DNA from: Herbihabitans rhizosphaerae
Lineage (GTDB): Bacteria > Actinomycetota > Actinomycetes > Mycobacteriales > Pseudonocardiaceae
NCBI RefSeq assembly: GCF_004216555.1
Contig: NZ_SGWQ01000005.1
Location: 248,001 to 312,000, forward strand
DNA length: 64,000 nt
Direction of reading: 5' to 3'
Positions 51,207 through 60,269 of this stretch are shown here, in pieces (the stretch's first letter is position 1; every line of letters begins with the position of its first letter). Both the position numbers and the translations under genes were made by a program. The notes below the pieces were generated by a model. The model had not been told where the DNA came from and ran no database searches. It saw only the letters and a list, made by a program, of their open reading frames with translations.

Positions 51207-52360
51207 GGCGAGCCCGACTGACCATTCGCGCCCGCCTCACGCTGGTCTACGGCGGGCTGTTCCTGTTGGCCGGCGTGGTGCTGCTGGCGGTGACCTTCGC
51301 GCTGATGTCCGCCCGGCTGCCGCGCGAGGGGAACATGGAGTTCCACCAGCAGGGCTCCGCGCCGCCTCCGCCGGAAAGCCACGCCCAGCTCACCCAGGTC
51401 GCGGAGAACACCAGGGAGAACGCGCTCGCCGCGCTGCTGACCCAGGGCGGGATCGCGCTCGTCCTGGTCAGCGTGACCGCGATCGCGCTCGGCTGGCTGA
51501 TCGCCGGCCGGATGCTCCAGCCGCTGCACCGCATCACCGAGACGGCCAGGCGGATCGCCGACTCGCCGGTCGCCGACCGGGGGCTGCACGACCGGATCGC
51601 GCTGGCCGGCCCGCGCGACGAGGTGAAGGAACTGGCCGACACGTTCGACGTGATGCTGGAGCACCTCGACCGCTCGTTCGACGGCCAGCGCCGGTTCATC
51701 GCCAACGCGTCGCACGAGCTGCGCACCCCGCTGACGCTCAACCGGGCGCTGCTGGAGGTGGCGGTGCACCGTGAACCGGCGACACCGGAGGTGCGCCAGC
51801 TCGGCGGCACGCTGCTGGAGATCAACGCCAGGCACGAGAAGCTGATCGACGGGCTGCTGCTGCTCGCCCGTTCGGAGCGGGACGTGGTCGAGCGGTCCTA
51901 TGTGGACCTCGCCGACATCGTCGAGCACGTGGCGCACCAGCTCCCGTCGGACGGGGTCGCGGTGCACACCGAGGCGTCCGAGGCGCCGACCACCGGCGAT
52001 CCGGTGCTGCTCGAGCGGCTCGTGCAGAACCTGGTGGAGAACGGGATCCGGCACAACGTCGTGCGCGGCGGCTGGGTGCGGGTGACCAGTGCGACCGACC
52101 CGGACGGGACGGTGTCGCTGCGGGTCAGCAACACCGGCCCGGTCGTGCCGGGTTACGAGGTGGCCAGCCTGTCCGAGCCGTTCCGCCGGCTGCACACCGA
52201 ACGCCAGTCCGGCTCGCCGGGCTCCGGGCTGGGGCTGTCGATCGTGGCGGCGGTCGCGGCCGCCCACCGGGGGCAGGTGCACGCCGAACCGCACGACGAC
52301 GGCGGCCTCATCGTCACCGTGACCCTGCCAGCGGCGGCCGATGCTAGCGCCTGTTCATAG
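51203..52360 (+). CDS. Sensor histidine kinase (HAMP-HisKA-HATPase)
   Basis: 385 aa from GTG 51203. Two TM helices (LVYGGLFLLAGVVLLAVTFALM; GGIALVLVSVTAIALGWLIAG) flank a short ~60-residue sensor loop; HAMP follows; H-box RRFIANASHELRTPLTLNRALLEV; N-box RLVQNLVENGIRHNV; the G2 motif GSPGSGLGLSIVAAVAAAHRG. Short sensor domain suggests detection of envelope stress or small cationic compounds. Confidence 0.92.
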   Translation: MRRARLTIRARLTLVYGGLFLLAGVVLLAVTFALMSARLPREGNMEFHQQGSAPPPPESHAQLTQVAENTRENALAALLTQGGIALVLVSVTAIALGWLIAGRMLQPLHRITETARRIADSPVADRGLHDRIALAGPRDEVKELADTFDVMLEHLDRSFDGQRRFIANASHELRTPLTLNRALLEVAVHREPATPEVRQLGGTLLEINARHEKLIDGLLLLARSERDVVERSYVDLADIVEHVAHQLPSDGVAVHTEASEAPTTGDPVLLERLVQNLVENGIRHNVVRGGWVRVTSATDPDGTVSLRVSNTGPVVPGYEVASLSEPFRRLHTERQSGSPGSGLGLSIVAAVAAAHRGQVHAEPHDDGGLIVTVTLPAAADASACS

Positions 52361-52528
52361 TTGCTTGGGTAGTTACTTAGGGCACGCCCAGGCGGCGATC
52401 TACGGCGTTGGCGTCCGCTCGAGTATGCCCAATACGAGTCGCTCCCATCACACGACCCGATGTAGCTCAGCTCATCCACCTGGACGCGCCCGGTGGGTCA
52501 CCCTCCGTGGATGGAGTCGAGACAAGGC
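52361..52528. other. Unassigned spacer, lower G+C
   Basis: 168 bp between convergent genes with no ORF of substance and visibly lower G+C than the flanks. No clear inverted repeat termini. It may be a remnant of inserted DNA; I cannot identify it. Confidence 0.4.
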
Positions 52529-53632
52529 CTAGTCGTCCGCCGCTTTCTCCTCGCCCGGCGAGAGTGCCTTCTGCAGCGAGTTGAAGACCGTCAAGCCCTG
52601 GCCGACCATGCCGTTGATCATCTCGCCGACGCCGTCCGGCCCGTTGAGCACCGTCAGGTTGGCGCCGGCCAGCCCCTGGGAGGCCTGGCGCACGATGTCG
52701 GGCAGCTGCTCGATCAGGAGCTGGTCGAGCGCGATGCGGTTGTTGGACGCGGCGGCGTCGGCCTGGATGCGGGTCCGGTCCGCCTCCGCCTTGGCCAGCA
52801 CCCGAACGCGCTCGGCCTCCGCCTCGGCCGGCTTGATGACCTCGGACACCAGCTCCTGCTCGCGCAGGGTCGCCTGCTTGCGGGCCTGCTCGGCCTGCGC
52901 GTCGAGCACCTCCTGGGTGGCCCGCGCCTCGGCCAGTGGTCCGGCCTGGCTCGCCTCGGCGTTGGCCTTGTCCACGTCGCGCTGGTACTCGGCCTTCAGC
53001 AGCGAGGTCTCCCGCTGGTACTCGGCCTGCTTGCGCAGCGACTGCTGCTCGGCGTCGGCGGAGCGCTGTGCCGCCTCCGACTGCGCGATCTGGGCGTCTC
53101 GTTGCACCGCGGCGTTGTGCGGGGCGGCCAGTGCGGTGATGTAGCCGAGGTCGCCGTCGTCTATCGACTGGATCTGGAACGAATCGACCCAGAGCCCGAT
53201 GTTGCTCATCTCGACCTTCGACGCGACGAGCACCTCGTCGGCGAGCTTCTGCCGCTCCCGGATGATCTCTTCCACGGTCATCGATCCGACGATGGAACGC
53301 AGGTGACCGGAGAAGATGCGACCGGTCAGCACCGACATCTCGCGTTCCTGTTCGGACAGGAACCGCTGCGCCGCGTTGACGATCGACACCGTGTCGTTGG
53401 CGACCTTGAACGCGATCACCGCGCGCACCTCGAGCTGGATCGCCTGCTTGGTGACGCAGCGCTCCTTGATCTCGGCCTCGAACATGGCCAGCGACAGGAA
53501 GCGCACCTTGCGGAGCACGGGCATGACGAACTTGCCCCGCCCGATGATCACCTTGAACGGCGCGTTCTCCTTGACCCGCGCACCGCTGACGAGCATGGCC
53601 TCGTCCGGATCCGGAACGTGATAGCCGAGCAT
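52529..53632 (-). CDS. SPFH/band-7 (flotillin-like) protein
   Basis: 367 aa. N-terminal band-7 domain (GYHVPDPDEAMLVSGARVKENAPFKVIIGRGKFVMPVLRKVRFLSL...) and long Ala/Glu/Gln-rich coiled coil (about 175-300) with EAEAERVRVLAKAEADRTRIQADAAA repeats typical of flotillins, then a short hydrophobic C-terminus. Lacks an N-terminal membrane helix. Follows an NfeD-like gene by one base: the NfeD/SPFH operon is widespread and linked to membrane order and stress. Confidence 0.85.
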   Translation of the reverse strand: MLGYHVPDPDEAMLVSGARVKENAPFKVIIGRGKFVMPVLRKVRFLSLAMFEAEIKERCVTKQAIQLEVRAVIAFKVANDTVSIVNAAQRFLSEQEREMSVLTGRIFSGHLRSIVGSMTVEEIIRERQKLADEVLVASKVEMSNIGLWVDSFQIQSIDDGDLGYITALAAPHNAAVQRDAQIAQSEAAQRSADAEQQSLRKQAEYQRETSLLKAEYQRDVDKANAEASQAGPLAEARATQEVLDAQAEQARKQATLREQELVSEVIKPAEAEAERVRVLAKAEADRTRIQADAAASNNRIALDQLLIEQLPDIVRQASQGLAGANLTVLNGPDGVGEMINGMVGQGLTVFNSLQKALSPGEEKAADD

Positions 53633-53633
53633 T

Positions 53634-53882
53634 TCAGCCTTCTCCCCCTGGCCCGTGCCAGTTCATTTCATTGCCGATGGGTGTCCACGGGACGACGTCG
53701 ACGATGCGTCCCGGATTGACCTGCACGATCAAGACGGTCGCGCCGGAGTCGATCGGCTCCGCCGACCGCGCGATGTAGAGCTCCGTTCCCCCACGAACAG
53801 CGACCAGTACCTCACTGAGGTGTCCGGATCCCCGGATAGCGGACGTCAGCGTACCGGTAAGACCCTGCACCGGATCGGTCAA
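53634..53882 (-). CDS. NfeD-like OB-fold protein (82 aa)
   Basis: 82 aa starting at TTG 53882, chosen for a GAGGAG site at proper spacing; no ATG or GTG fits. GLTGTLTSAIRGSGHLSEVLVAVRGGTELYIARSAEPIDSGATVLIVQVNPGRIVDVVPW resembles the soluble OB-fold of NfeD (V.G.G...A.S..PI..G..V.V..V.G..L.V.P), without membrane part. Position directly upstream of the SPFH gene supports the assignment. Confidence 0.6.
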   Translation of the reverse strand: MTDPVQGLTGTLTSAIRGSGHLSEVLVAVRGGTELYIARSAEPIDSGATVLIVQVNPGRIVDVVPWTPIGNEMNWHGPGGEG

Positions 53883-53947
53883 TCGTGCTCCTCGACCAAG
53901 GGAAATCGATTCGCACAGCGTAGAGCCTGCCGGGGGTGGCCCGTGGG

Positions 53948-55993
53948 CTATTCCGTTGCGCGGGCCCACATTCGCAGGTAGGTCTCCGCGCCGCGGGCCA
54001 TGTCGGTCATGATCGCCGGGCCGTCGGGGCCCGCCGCCAGGCGCAGGTCCTCCACCCAGTCGGGCAGCAGTCCGTAGTGCGCGAACCCGTCGGTGTTGAC
54101 GTCGTAGACCCGCTGTCCGGTGCGCTGGCGGTCGATCACCGTGCCGCCGTCGAAGGACGTGAACGGGTACCGGACCTTGTTGCTCGCGTTGTTCGCGCGC
54201 GGCGGGGGCTGTGTGCCGTAGCCGTTGGTGTCGAAGCCGGCGCCGAAGCCGAACAGGTACTTCGGGTCGGACGCCGCCTTGTACTTGCGCCACTGTTCGA
54301 CGAACTTGGACGACTCGTGACCGTAGGAGGTGGCGATCCCGCCCAGCGCGTACAGGCGCTTCTGGTACAGCGGCTCCATCCACGAGTGGCCGGACACCAC
54401 GCCCGCGTACTTGTTGTCCTCCAACAGTTTCAGCGTCGCGTCGGCGGCCTTCACGCTCATGTGGTCGATGTCCAGGATCATGTTTCGGGCGATCAGCCCG
54501 CGCACCGCGTGCGCGCCGAGGTCGGTCAGCCCGTTGATGTTGCAGTGCGGCGCCTTCGGGTACACCGGCAGCGTCACGCCGAGCGGCACGAGCGCGGCGA
54601 GCGGCCCGACGAGCACCTCGGTGAGCGGGTTGTTGAACTCGATCGTGTTGTCGTGCGCCGGACCGGTGCACGTCTCGGCCTGCCAGAACCGGCCGGTGGA
54701 ATAGAAGTTCGCCGCGTTGACCGCGATTCCCTGCACACCGCCGTCGAATCGAACGCCGCACAGCGCGTTGTCGTATTTGTGGCACAGGAACATCTGCCGG
54801 ACGCCGAGCGAGTGCAGTTCGTCCAGTCCCTTGTCGATGTCGGCCGCGGTGCACTGCGGGACACCGTTTTTGATACCGCACCCGAACGGCTGCGACATCT
54901 CCACGGCGAGTACCACCGCGAGCTTGCCCTGCGCGACGATCTGCCGTGCCTGCGCGGGATCGGTGACGATGCGGAACCAGCCGCGGCCGACCCCGCCGTG
55001 CTGCGCGTCGACGAAGTCCTGCAGCTCGTGGATTCGCCGTGACTGCAGGCGAATCGATTCCCGGTCGTCACACGAGTTCTTCTTCAGCGGGTAGATCTCG
55101 CACAGCGCGGCGTTGTTCACGAAATGGTTGGTGTACACGCGAAGGCCGCCGCGCCACGCGCGCTCCAGCCATTTGTAGTACGTGCCCTCGTGGGTGAACT
55201 GGTTCCATTTCGGCCAGTCCCGGAACGTGGGCCAGCCGGTGGTGTCGTGGGTCAGCGACGGGTACGCGCCGCTGGACACGTTCTCCCACCACGCGCCGAG
55301 CCCGGCCGGCTCGTGGTCCGGGCAGTCGCGCAGCGCGTCGGTGATCCCGTAGCCGCTCCACGGCTTCCCGCAGTGCGTCCGGCCGCCGATGCCCTCGAAC
55401 ATCGTCAGGTGGTTGTGCATGTCGAGCAGGCCGCGAACCTCGCCGTCCGGCGTGGTGCCGGAGACCGGTGGCCCCTCGAGGTTCAGCTCCGCCTCGGGGA
55501 TGTCCGCGCACCCGCTCGCCGGTTCGAGCCGGAACCGGTTGTCGTTGGTGCCACTGGCGTTGCGCAGGGTCAGCGCGTTGACCAGCGGCACGGTGGCGAG
55601 CTGTTTGCCGGCCGAGGTCGAGGTGAGCGTGTACCCGTCGCCGGCGGGATCGATGCGCCATTCGGTGGCCGGGCCGGCGGACTTGGCCGGGACGGTGACG
55701 AGGTTCAGCGGCGCCGCGGCGATGAAGTCCTGCTTGGTGCCGTACAGCAGGTAGCGCCCCTGGTCGGTGGCCCGCAGGCGGAACACCTGCTCGGGCGCGG
55801 CCGCGTTCGCGTCGTAGTTGCCGAGCGCGCCGGTGGCGACGTACTTGCCGGAGCCCACCGACTTCACCGCGAAGCAGCCGCCGTCCAGCGGCTCGGCTGA
55901 TCCGGCCGGCGCGCCGTCCGCGCCCGGCGCGGTGATCAGCAGGGTGCCCGCCGCGACGGCCACCAACCGGACGAGCATTCCGCGAGCGGTCAT
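53948..55993 (-). CDS. Secreted M19-like dipeptidase/amidohydrolase with beta-trefoil N-terminus
   Basis: 681 aa from ATG 55993. Signal peptide (MLVRLVAVAAGTLLITAPGADGAPA). Residues ~40-170 read as a fascin-like/beta-trefoil lectin domain (CFAVKSVGSGKYVATG...). The rest is a metal-dependent hydrolase: DMHNHLTMFEG, VLAVEMSQPFGCG, FLCHKYDNALCGV, ILDIDHMSVKAAD, VVSGHSW. These match the membrane dipeptidase (peptidase M19) pattern of zinc ligands. Exported; might cleave dipeptides or D-amino-acid conjugates. Cys-rich, consistent with an extracellular location. Confidence 0.75.
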   Translation of the reverse strand: MTARGMLVRLVAVAAGTLLITAPGADGAPAGSAEPLDGGCFAVKSVGSGKYVATGALGNYDANAAAPEQVFRLRATDQGRYLLYGTKQDFIAAAPLNLVTVPAKSAGPATEWRIDPAGDGYTLTSTSAGKQLATVPLVNALTLRNASGTNDNRFRLEPASGCADIPEAELNLEGPPVSGTTPDGEVRGLLDMHNHLTMFEGIGGRTHCGKPWSGYGITDALRDCPDHEPAGLGAWWENVSSGAYPSLTHDTTGWPTFRDWPKWNQFTHEGTYYKWLERAWRGGLRVYTNHFVNNAALCEIYPLKKNSCDDRESIRLQSRRIHELQDFVDAQHGGVGRGWFRIVTDPAQARQIVAQGKLAVVLAVEMSQPFGCGIKNGVPQCTAADIDKGLDELHSLGVRQMFLCHKYDNALCGVRFDGGVQGIAVNAANFYSTGRFWQAETCTGPAHDNTIEFNNPLTEVLVGPLAALVPLGVTLPVYPKAPHCNINGLTDLGAHAVRGLIARNMILDIDHMSVKAADATLKLLEDNKYAGVVSGHSWMEPLYQKRLYALGGIATSYGHESSKFVEQWRKYKAASDPKYLFGFGAGFDTNGYGTQPPPRANNASNKVRYPFTSFDGGTVIDRQRTGQRVYDVNTDGFAHYGLLPDWVEDLRLAAGPDGPAIMTDMARGAETYLRMWARATE

Positions 55994-56083
55994 CGCCGAC
56001 ACCTCCGACGTGAAGAGAATTCGCATCAGCATCGCGACGAGCCGCGAGTCCGTCAAGCGCCGATTGGGGGATAGCTTTGGTCC

Positions 56084-56662
56084 ATGACTGATGAGGTGAG
56101 CCGGTTCGGTGTGGTCGAGCCGGCCGACATGCCGGCCGATCTTCGCGAGCGGATCGGTGCGATCGCGGAGAAGGCCGGGTTCACGCCGAACGTGTTCCGC
56201 GCGCTGGCCCGCCGGCCGGACGAACTGCGCGCGTTCCTCGACTATCACGACGCGCTGATGGACAAAGACGACGGGCTCAGCAAGGCCGAGCGGGAACTCG
56301 TCGTGGTGGCCACCTCGGGCGCGAACCACTGCACCTACTGCGCGGTGGCGCACGGCGCGGTGCTGCGGATCCGGTCCAAGGACCCGCACCTGGCCGACCA
56401 CGTGGCGAGCAACCCGTTCAGCGCGCCGCTGACCGGCCGGCAGCGGGCGATCGTGGACCTGGCGCTCGCCCTGTCGATCGACTCGTCGCTGTTCTCCGAC
56501 ACCGACATCGCCACCGCTCGCGCCGCGGGCCTGTCCGACGACGAGATCTGGGACGTCGGCGCGATCACCGCGTTCTTCGCCATGTCCAACAGGCTGGCGC
56601 ACCTGATGTCATTGCGCCCCAACGAAGAGTTCTACCTGATGGGCCGCGTTCCCCGGGCCTAG
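56084..56662 (+). CDS. AhpD/carboxymuconolactone decarboxylase-like protein
   Basis: 192 aa. Peroxidase-related family: AEKAGFTPNVFRALARRPDELRAFLDYHDALM and redox motif ANHCTYCAVAHGAVLR (CxxC plus His). The C-terminus MSNRLAHLMSLRPNEEFYLMGR is characteristic. Alkylhydroperoxidase-like; substrate unknown. Confidence 0.85.
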   Translation: MTDEVSRFGVVEPADMPADLRERIGAIAEKAGFTPNVFRALARRPDELRAFLDYHDALMDKDDGLSKAERELVVVATSGANHCTYCAVAHGAVLRIRSKDPHLADHVASNPFSAPLTGRQRAIVDLALALSIDSSLFSDTDIATARAAGLSDDEIWDVGAITAFFAMSNRLAHLMSLRPNEEFYLMGRVPRA

Positions 56663-56678
56663 GGCAGGATGGCGAGCC

Positions 56679-57131
56679 ATGTCCGAGAAATCGTTCTGGC
56701 TCAACATCGTCCGGTACAGCGACCTGCGCAGGCTGCGCAGCGAGCCGGCGCTCCAGAACGCGAACATTCCGGTGGCGCACGGAGACGACAACGACCCGCG
56801 CTACCCGTCGAAGACGACCCTGCGCCGGGTGCTGGGGTTCATCGTCGATCTCGCGCTGCACTGGGGGATCGGGATCGGCGCGTTCCTCGCCATGAAGAAG
56901 GTGCCCGCGCTGGAGAAGTTCGCCGACAAGGCGTGGCTCGGGCTGTTCCTGGGCTTCCTGCTGGCGTCGATAGTGCACCGGATCTTCGTGCAGCGGCTGG
57001 TGTACACCACGCTCGGCAAGGCGATCTTCGGCGTGCGCTACATCCGCAGCGACACCGGCGGCCCGCCGACGCTGTGGTCACTGGTCAAGGAGTGGCTGTT
57101 CGGCATCCTGCGCTTCCTCGCGCACTACTGA
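56679..57131 (+). CDS. RDD-family membrane protein (copy 1)
   Basis: 150 aa. RRVLGFIVDLALHWGIGIGAFLAM (first helix with R-x-x-x-x-x-x-D), LGLFLGFLLASIVHRIFV, and TLGKAIFGVRYIRSDTGGPPTLWSLVKEWL are the RDD pattern. Two or three membrane helices. Followed 16 bp later by a close paralogue. Confidence 0.82.
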   Translation: MSEKSFWLNIVRYSDLRRLRSEPALQNANIPVAHGDDNDPRYPSKTTLRRVLGFIVDLALHWGIGIGAFLAMKKVPALEKFADKAWLGLFLGFLLASIVHRIFVQRLVYTTLGKAIFGVRYIRSDTGGPPTLWSLVKEWLFGILRFLAHY

Positions 57132-57146
57132 CCGCGGTACGGCAGG

Positions 57147-57602
57147 ATGCCGGCAATGTCGTTCGAGCTGGTTCCCGCGCGGTTTCGCGACGTGCGCCGG
57201 CTGCGCCGCCACGGTGCGCCGGCCAGTGTGGCGCTGCCGGCGAAGCACGGCGGAATCGACGATCCGCGCTACCCGTCCGGGACCGGCCTCGGTGTGACGC
57301 TCGGATTCGTGATCGACTTCGCGCTGCACGTCGGAGTCGGAGTCGGCGCGTGCCTGGCGCTCCAACGGCTGCCGGCGCTGGAGCGGTTCGCCGACCTGGC
57401 GTGGCTCGGGCTGCTCCTGGGGTTCCTGCTGGCGTCGATCGTGCACCGGATCTTCGTGCAGCGACTGACGCACACCACGCTCGGCAAGGCGATCTTCGGC
57501 GTGTGCCTCATCCGCAGCGACACCGGCGGCCCACCGACGCTGTGGTCACTGGTCAAAGTGTGGCTGCGCGGTGTGCTCGGTGTGCTCGGCTCCGGGGTCT
57601 GA
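57147..57602 (+). CDS. RDD-family membrane protein (copy 2)
   Basis: 151 aa (ATG 57147; ATG 57156 possible). Same architecture and long identical runs with copy 1 (LASIVHRIFVQRL, TTLGKAIFGV, IRSDTGGPPTLWSLVK), hence a tandem duplication. RDD proteins have been linked to ion exchange; function here unknown. Confidence 0.82.
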   Translation: MPAMSFELVPARFRDVRRLRRHGAPASVALPAKHGGIDDPRYPSGTGLGVTLGFVIDFALHVGVGVGACLALQRLPALERFADLAWLGLLLGFLLASIVHRIFVQRLTHTTLGKAIFGVCLIRSDTGGPPTLWSLVKVWLRGVLGVLGSGV

Positions 57603-57604
57603 CG

Positions 57605-58159
57605 GTGACCGATCCCTACCGGCGCCGGGAGGCCGTGCGCGATCTCGCCGAGCTGCGGGTGCCGGTCGACCGGGCGGTGGCGGCGCTGGACGGCCTCGGG
57701 TCGAGCCGCGAGCACGTGGTGTACACGCTGACCGCCGAGAACGTGCTGAACCTGCTCGCGAGGCACCGCGACGGCGCACTGTCCACAGAGGACTGCCGGC
57801 GGTGGGTGCGCGCGCTGCGCGAGTGTGTCGACGTCGGGCTGGAACCGGAGTTCGCCGACCTGCTCGAGCGATTCCTTGCCTCGCCGGTCACACCCGAGTG
57901 GGCCGCCGTCTGGGCGGAGCGGCTGCGTGCGAGTGGCGACGAGTTCGAGCCGATCAACGGGTTCGCGGGCAGGTCCGAGTTCCGCCGGTTCCAGCAGTGG
58001 ATCACCGACCGGCTCGCCGACGGCACGCTGACCGAGGTGCCGGTCACCTCGCCGTACGGTCAGTTCGACGAGCGCTGGTTCCGCACGTCGGACGGGCAGA
58101 CCTGGCGGTGGGTGTGGCAGGACGGGCCGTTCAACGGGTTGTTCGCGCGGGTGCGCTGA
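57605..58159 (+). CDS. Hypothetical protein (184 aa)
   Basis: From GTG 57605, two bases after the RDD copy 2 stop. Helical N-terminal half (VRDLAELRVPVDRAVAALDGLGSSREHVVYTLTAENVLNLLARHRDG), Trp-rich C-terminus (QTWRWVWQDGPFNGLFARVR). No family recognised. Stop abuts that of the convergent MarR-GNAT gene. Confidence 0.6.
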   Translation: MTDPYRRREAVRDLAELRVPVDRAVAALDGLGSSREHVVYTLTAENVLNLLARHRDGALSTEDCRRWVRALRECVDVGLEPEFADLLERFLASPVTPEWAAVWAERLRASGDEFEPINGFAGRSEFRRFQQWITDRLADGTLTEVPVTSPYGQFDERWFRTSDGQTWRWVWQDGPFNGLFARVR

Positions 58160-59086
58160 TCAGAGGTCGAGCCGCCAGGTCTGGCCGACCACCTTCGTGC
58201 CGAACAGCTTCTCCGGCTGCTCGTCGACCATGGTGAACCCGGCGCGCTCATAGATCCGGCGCGCGGCGGCGAGCACGTCGATGGTCCACAGCTCGATCGC
58301 GGTGTAGCCGGAGTCGCGGGCGAAGGCCAGGCACTGCTCCACCAGTCGCGAGCCGACGCCGTGCCCTCTGACCGACGGCTCGACCAGCAGCAGCCGCAGT
58401 TTCGCGGTCGTGTCGTCCTTGCGCACGCAGAAGATCGAGCCGGCCGGCTCGCCGTCCAACTCGGCGATCCAGGCGGATTCGCGATCGGCGTCGTGCCCGT
58501 CGACGTAGTCGGACACGATTCGCGCGATCAGCGCCTCGTAGCCGCGATCGAGGCCGTACTCGTGCGCGTACAGCTCGCCGTGCCGCTGCACGACCCAGCC
58601 GAGGTCGCCGGCGCGCAGCGGGCGCAGCACGACGGTTCGCGGTGTCTCGCGTCCGCCGAGCCGGGCGGTGATCACGTCCATCGCCTCGATCAGCCTGCGC
58701 TGGCCGTCGTCGTCCACTGTGGACAGAAGTTCGGCGACCTCGGCGGCGGAGGCCTTGTCCAGCTTGCGGAACGCGCGCCAGCCGGCCGGGGTCAGCCGCA
58801 CGACCTGGCGCCGACCGTCCGATGTGGACTTGCCGCGGTGCACGAGGCCGTCCGCGTCGAACCTGGCCAGCAGCCGGGACAGGTAGCCGCCGTCCAGATC
58901 GAGCGTGCGGCGCAGTTCGGCGACGTCGACGCTGTCCCGCTGGGCCAGCTCGAACAGCACCCGCGCCTCGGTGAGCGAGTACGGGCTGTCCAGCAGGCCT
59001 TCGTCGAGCGCGCCGACGATCCTGGTGTACATCCGGTTGAACTCGCGGACCCTGTCGATCCGCTGGCGGAGGTCCCGCGAACCCAT
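58160..59086 (-). CDS. MarR-GNAT fusion protein
   Basis: 308 aa. Residues 1-145 are a MarR winged helix (LDLDGGYLSRLLARFDADGLVHRGKSTSDGRRQVVRLTPAG); 150-308 are a GNAT N-acetyltransferase with acetyl-CoA loop EPSVRGHGVGSRLVEQCLAFARDSGY and IYERAGF. A regulator carrying its own enzyme; such fusions are known in actinomycetes. A perfect palindrome lies 18 bp upstream. The DNA has a GTCCACTGTGGAC site at 58712-58724. Confidence 0.9.
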   Translation of the reverse strand: MGSRDLRQRIDRVREFNRMYTRIVGALDEGLLDSPYSLTEARVLFELAQRDSVDVAELRRTLDLDGGYLSRLLARFDADGLVHRGKSTSDGRRQVVRLTPAGWRAFRKLDKASAAEVAELLSTVDDDGQRRLIEAMDVITARLGGRETPRTVVLRPLRAGDLGWVVQRHGELYAHEYGLDRGYEALIARIVSDYVDGHDADRESAWIAELDGEPAGSIFCVRKDDTTAKLRLLLVEPSVRGHGVGSRLVEQCLAFARDSGYTAIELWTIDVLAAARRIYERAGFTMVDEQPEKLFGTKVVGQTWRLDL

Positions 59087-59103
59087 GACGATCACAACCA
59101 ATT

Positions 59104-59120
59104 CGTTGACTAGGTCAACG
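59104..59120. promoter_or_regulatory. Operator CGTTGAC-TAG-GTCAACG
   Basis: Perfect 7-bp inverted repeat with a 3-bp spacer between the MarR-GNAT start (59086) and the ROK gene stop region (59122). Typical MarR half-site symmetry; autoregulation inferred. Confidence 0.65.
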
Positions 59121-59121
59121 A

Positions 59122-60033
59122 CTATATATCGGCTCGCAAGGCCATGGCCGCCGCTCCGATCATGCCGGCGTTCTTGGCCAGCGCGGCCGGGGCGATCCTG
59201 AGCTGGTCCACATAGGACAGCCGGGCGTGATCGGCGAGCGCCTCGCGCACCGGGTCGAACAGCAGGTCGCCGGCCTTGGAGACGCCTCCCCCGATCACCG
59301 CCAGCTCCAGATCGCACACCACCGCGGTGGCGGCGATCGCCATACCGACCGCCCGGCCGCCGCGCTGGAAGGTGGCCAGCGCGATCTTGTCGCCGTGGTT
59401 GGCCGCCGCCGCGAGGTGCGCGGCGTCGGCGTGATCGGGCGCCTGCCAGCCCTGGGTTCGAGCCCAGCGCACCATGTTCGGCCCGCTCGCGACGGTCTCC
59501 ACGCAGCCGCGGCCGCCGCAGGTGCACGGCCAGCCGTCGTCCTCGACGATCACGTGCCCGATGTGTCCGGCGTTGCCGGTGCGCCCGGGGTAGGGCCGCC
59601 CGCCCAGCACCAGCCCGCCGCCGACGCCGGTGGACACGACCATGCCGAGCATGAACTCGCTGCCCTGGCCGGCGCCGAGCCAGTGTTCGCCGAGCGCCAT
59701 GCACACGCCGTCGCCGGCCAGTTCGACGGTCGCCCCAGTGGCCAGCTCGCGCAGTCGCGCGCGCAGCGGGAACTCCCGCCAGCAGGTGATGTTGATCGGG
59801 CTGACCGTGCCGGCGCCGATGTCCACCGGGCCGGCGCAGCACGCGCCGATCGCCTCGACGGAGGTGTCCCCGAGGACCTGGCGCGCGCAGTCGGCCACGG
59901 CCTGCCAGGTCTGCTCGGCGTCGCCGGTGGGAGTGGGCACCACGGCCTCGGCGAGTACCGTGCCCGCCTCGTCCACCAGCCCCGCCGCGATCTTGGTTCC
60001 GCCGATGTCGATGGCCAGCACGGTCCTCGTCAT
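59122..60033 (-). CDS. ROK-family sugar kinase (glucokinase-like)
   Basis: 303 aa. ATP-binding DIGGTKIAAGLVDEAG at the N-terminus, phosphate 2 motif VVSTGVGGGLVLGG, the ROK zinc signature CTCGGRGCVE, and ALGEHWLGAG/ GHIGH. Phosphorylates glucose or a related sugar in the cytoplasm. ATG 60033. Confidence 0.9.
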   Translation of the reverse strand: MTRTVLAIDIGGTKIAAGLVDEAGTVLAEAVVPTPTGDAEQTWQAVADCARQVLGDTSVEAIGACCAGPVDIGAGTVSPINITCWREFPLRARLRELATGATVELAGDGVCMALGEHWLGAGQGSEFMLGMVVSTGVGGGLVLGGRPYPGRTGNAGHIGHVIVEDDGWPCTCGGRGCVETVASGPNMVRWARTQGWQAPDHADAAHLAAAANHGDKIALATFQRGGRAVGMAIAATAVVCDLELAVIGGGVSKAGDLLFDPVREALADHARLSYVDQLRIAPAALAKNAGMIGAAAMALRADI

Positions 60034-60071
60034 GTGCGGAACTCTCGCCGGTCGGGCCATGCCACACAAGT

Positions 60072-60106
60072 CGGCGGTGCTCCCCGCACATCGGGGAGCA
60101 CCGCCG
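60072..60106 (-). terminator. Strong hairpin upstream of the ROK gene
   Basis: 15-bp perfect stem (60072-60086 with 60092-60106) and 5-nt loop. It terminates minus-strand transcripts coming from the small gene at 60405-60557 and insulates the ROK gene. The gene-free region 60034-60404 also holds the hairpin at 60270. Confidence 0.7.
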
Positions 60107-60269
60107 TCTCGGCAGAGAATCGTCAGGGGGTCTTCTTGTCCCTGATCATTCCGTCGGCGCCGGCCTGGCCGCGCTCGCAGTCCTCGTGTCGGTGCGCGGG
60201 AGTGTGTCGCGACGGGCTGGGTGGCTCGCCTGGCGGAGTGGTCTCGACGCCGGCTCAGACAATGAGAAG

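Noticed and set aside
56679-58159. Single long reading frame across both RDD genes and the following gene
   Set aside because: The upstream part is an Arg/Ala/Pro-rich shadow in the wrong frame; only the portion from GTG 57605 is protein-like.
59445-59475. TGGGTTCGAGCCC, resembling a tRNA T-arm
   Set aside because: It lies inside the ROK kinase gene and no acceptor or anticodon arms can be drawn around it.
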